Source: Actinomycetes bacterium (GTDB lineage Bacteria; Actinomycetota; Coriobacteriia; WRKU01; WQUG01). Taken from it: DNA of 5,874 nucleotides. The translations under genes and the position numbers were made by a program. The stretch is taken from NCBI GenBank assembly GCA_009785855.1, contig WQUG01000032.1:1-5874 (forward strand), written 5' to 3'. This document shows positions 5,419 to 5,874 of the stretch, piece by piece; the first letter of the stretch is position 1; every line of letters starts with the position of its first letter. The notes beneath the pieces are model-generated. The model did no database searches, had not been told where the DNA came from, and saw only the letters and a list, made by a program, of their open reading frames with translations.

Positions 5419-5874
5419 TCCCGCTGTACAACAAAGAACAGACTATACGAGACTGTCTGGCCTCGGCGCTGACACAAAGCATCAGCGACCTTGAGGTCCT
5501 GGTCATCGACGACGGTTCGACCGACGCCGGCGCCGCAGTGGTCGAGGAACTCGCGCGCGAAGATGAGCGCCTGGCTCTGATCCGTCAGGAGAACGCCGGG
5601 CCTTCCGCTGCGCGCAACGCGGGTCTGGAGCGCGCCCAGGGCGCCTGTGTCTGCTTCCTGGATGCTGACGACCTTCTGGCGCCCGGCTTCCTGGAGGAGC
5701 TCATCGCGTGTATGAAGCGCGAGCACACCGAGGTCGCCCGCTGCGCTCAGCTCTTCACGGATCCCCAGGGCAGACAGCGGGTCCGGAGCAGTTCCGACCA
5801 GGACTGTTCGATCCCCGGAAGCCGACTCTATCGCCGCCTCTTCGCTGAGCTTGAGGTACCCCTGATGTCAGCTT
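5379..5874 (+). CDS. Family 2 glycosyltransferase, N-terminal part (runs off window)
   Basis: The frame is open for 165 codons to the window edge and encodes the nucleotide-binding half of a GT-A fold, inverting glycosyltransferase. Motifs in order are 'SVIVPLYNKEQTIRDCLAS' (11-29), 'LEVLVIDDGSTDAG' (38-51), 'RQENAGPSAARNAGLERA' (69-86) and the metal/nucleotide-binding DXD region 'CFLDADDLLAPGF' (92-104, D95 and D97). It should transfer a sugar from a nucleotide donor in the cytoplasm, probably for capsule, teichoic-acid-like or other surface glycan. The acceptor and sugar cannot be told, and the missing C-terminal part could contain further domains. ATG 5379 is the only start between the upstream in-frame TAG (5343-5345) and the first motif. 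It has only a weak GGAAG four bases before it. The gene is divergent from gmd, whose product or a derivative may be a donor used in the same locus. Confidence 0.9.
   Translation, partial: MGDHDHTPLCSVIVPLYNKEQTIRDCLASALTQSISDLEVLVIDDGSTDAGAAVVEELAREDERLALIRQENAGPSAARNAGLERAQGACVCFLDADDLLAPGFLEELIACMKREHTEVARCAQLFTDPQGRQRVRSSSDQDCSIPGSRLYRRLFAELEVPLMSA

Noticed and set aside
5337..5726. Minus-strand frame of 129 codons opposite the glycosyltransferase
   Set aside because: It is antisense to clear GT2 motifs and ends within the gmd promoter region; there is no independent support.
1..5874. tRNA/rRNA genes, CRISPR arrays, insertion sequences, attachment sites
   Set aside because: No repeat-spacer pattern, cloverleaf sequence, transposase motif or long direct or inverted repeat was seen on reading both strands; coding genes fill nearly all of the window.

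Overview
The window is GC-rich, gene-dense bacterial DNA. It carries five genes on the minus strand and one divergent, truncated gene on the plus strand. The glmU-prs-pth order is a familiar housekeeping cluster of Gram-positive bacteria. The GC-rich codon use, GTG start of glmU, Actinomycetota-like details in GlmU (the 'KIPHLSYIG' acetyltransferase motif) and Gmd ('DWGFAGEYVE') point to a high-GC Gram-positive, perhaps a coriobacterial relative. The lineage is an inference; no rRNA or other phylogenetic marker is present.

Minus-strand layout, in transcription order (right to left): gmd (5306-4248, GDP-mannose 4,6-dehydratase); glmU (4211-2844, bifunctional UDP-GlcNAc synthesis enzyme); prs (2844-1891, PRPP synthetase); pth (about 1771-1154, peptidyl-tRNA hydrolase); and a chaA-type Ca2+(Na+)/H+ antiporter (1157 to beyond base 1). 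Spacing is operon-like: 36 bp between gmd and glmU, 4-bp ATGA overlaps at glmU/prs and pth/chaA. The only sizeable internal gap is prs-pth, about 110-120 bp, which holds a GC-rich hairpin without a U tract.

A 72-bp intergenic region (5307-5378) separates gmd from a divergent family-2 glycosyltransferase gene (5379 onward, cut by the window edge). This short region contains a good gmd ribosome binding site, a TATACT -10 candidate for gmd, a dyad AGCAGG-AG-CCTGCT and a TATCAT box close to the glycosyltransferase start.

Functionally the locus joins precursor supply (PRPP, UDP-GlcNAc, GDP-4-keto-6-deoxymannose) to a probable cell-surface glycan gene, with a translation-maintenance enzyme and an ion antiporter at the distal end. 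I see no mobile element, CRISPR array, RNA gene or clearly new multi-gene system. The points most worth a second look are the divergent gmd/glycosyltransferase control region, a short overlapping ORF at the glycosyltransferase start, substitutions in otherwise near-invariant motifs of Prs and GlmU, and translational coupling of the antiporter to pth.
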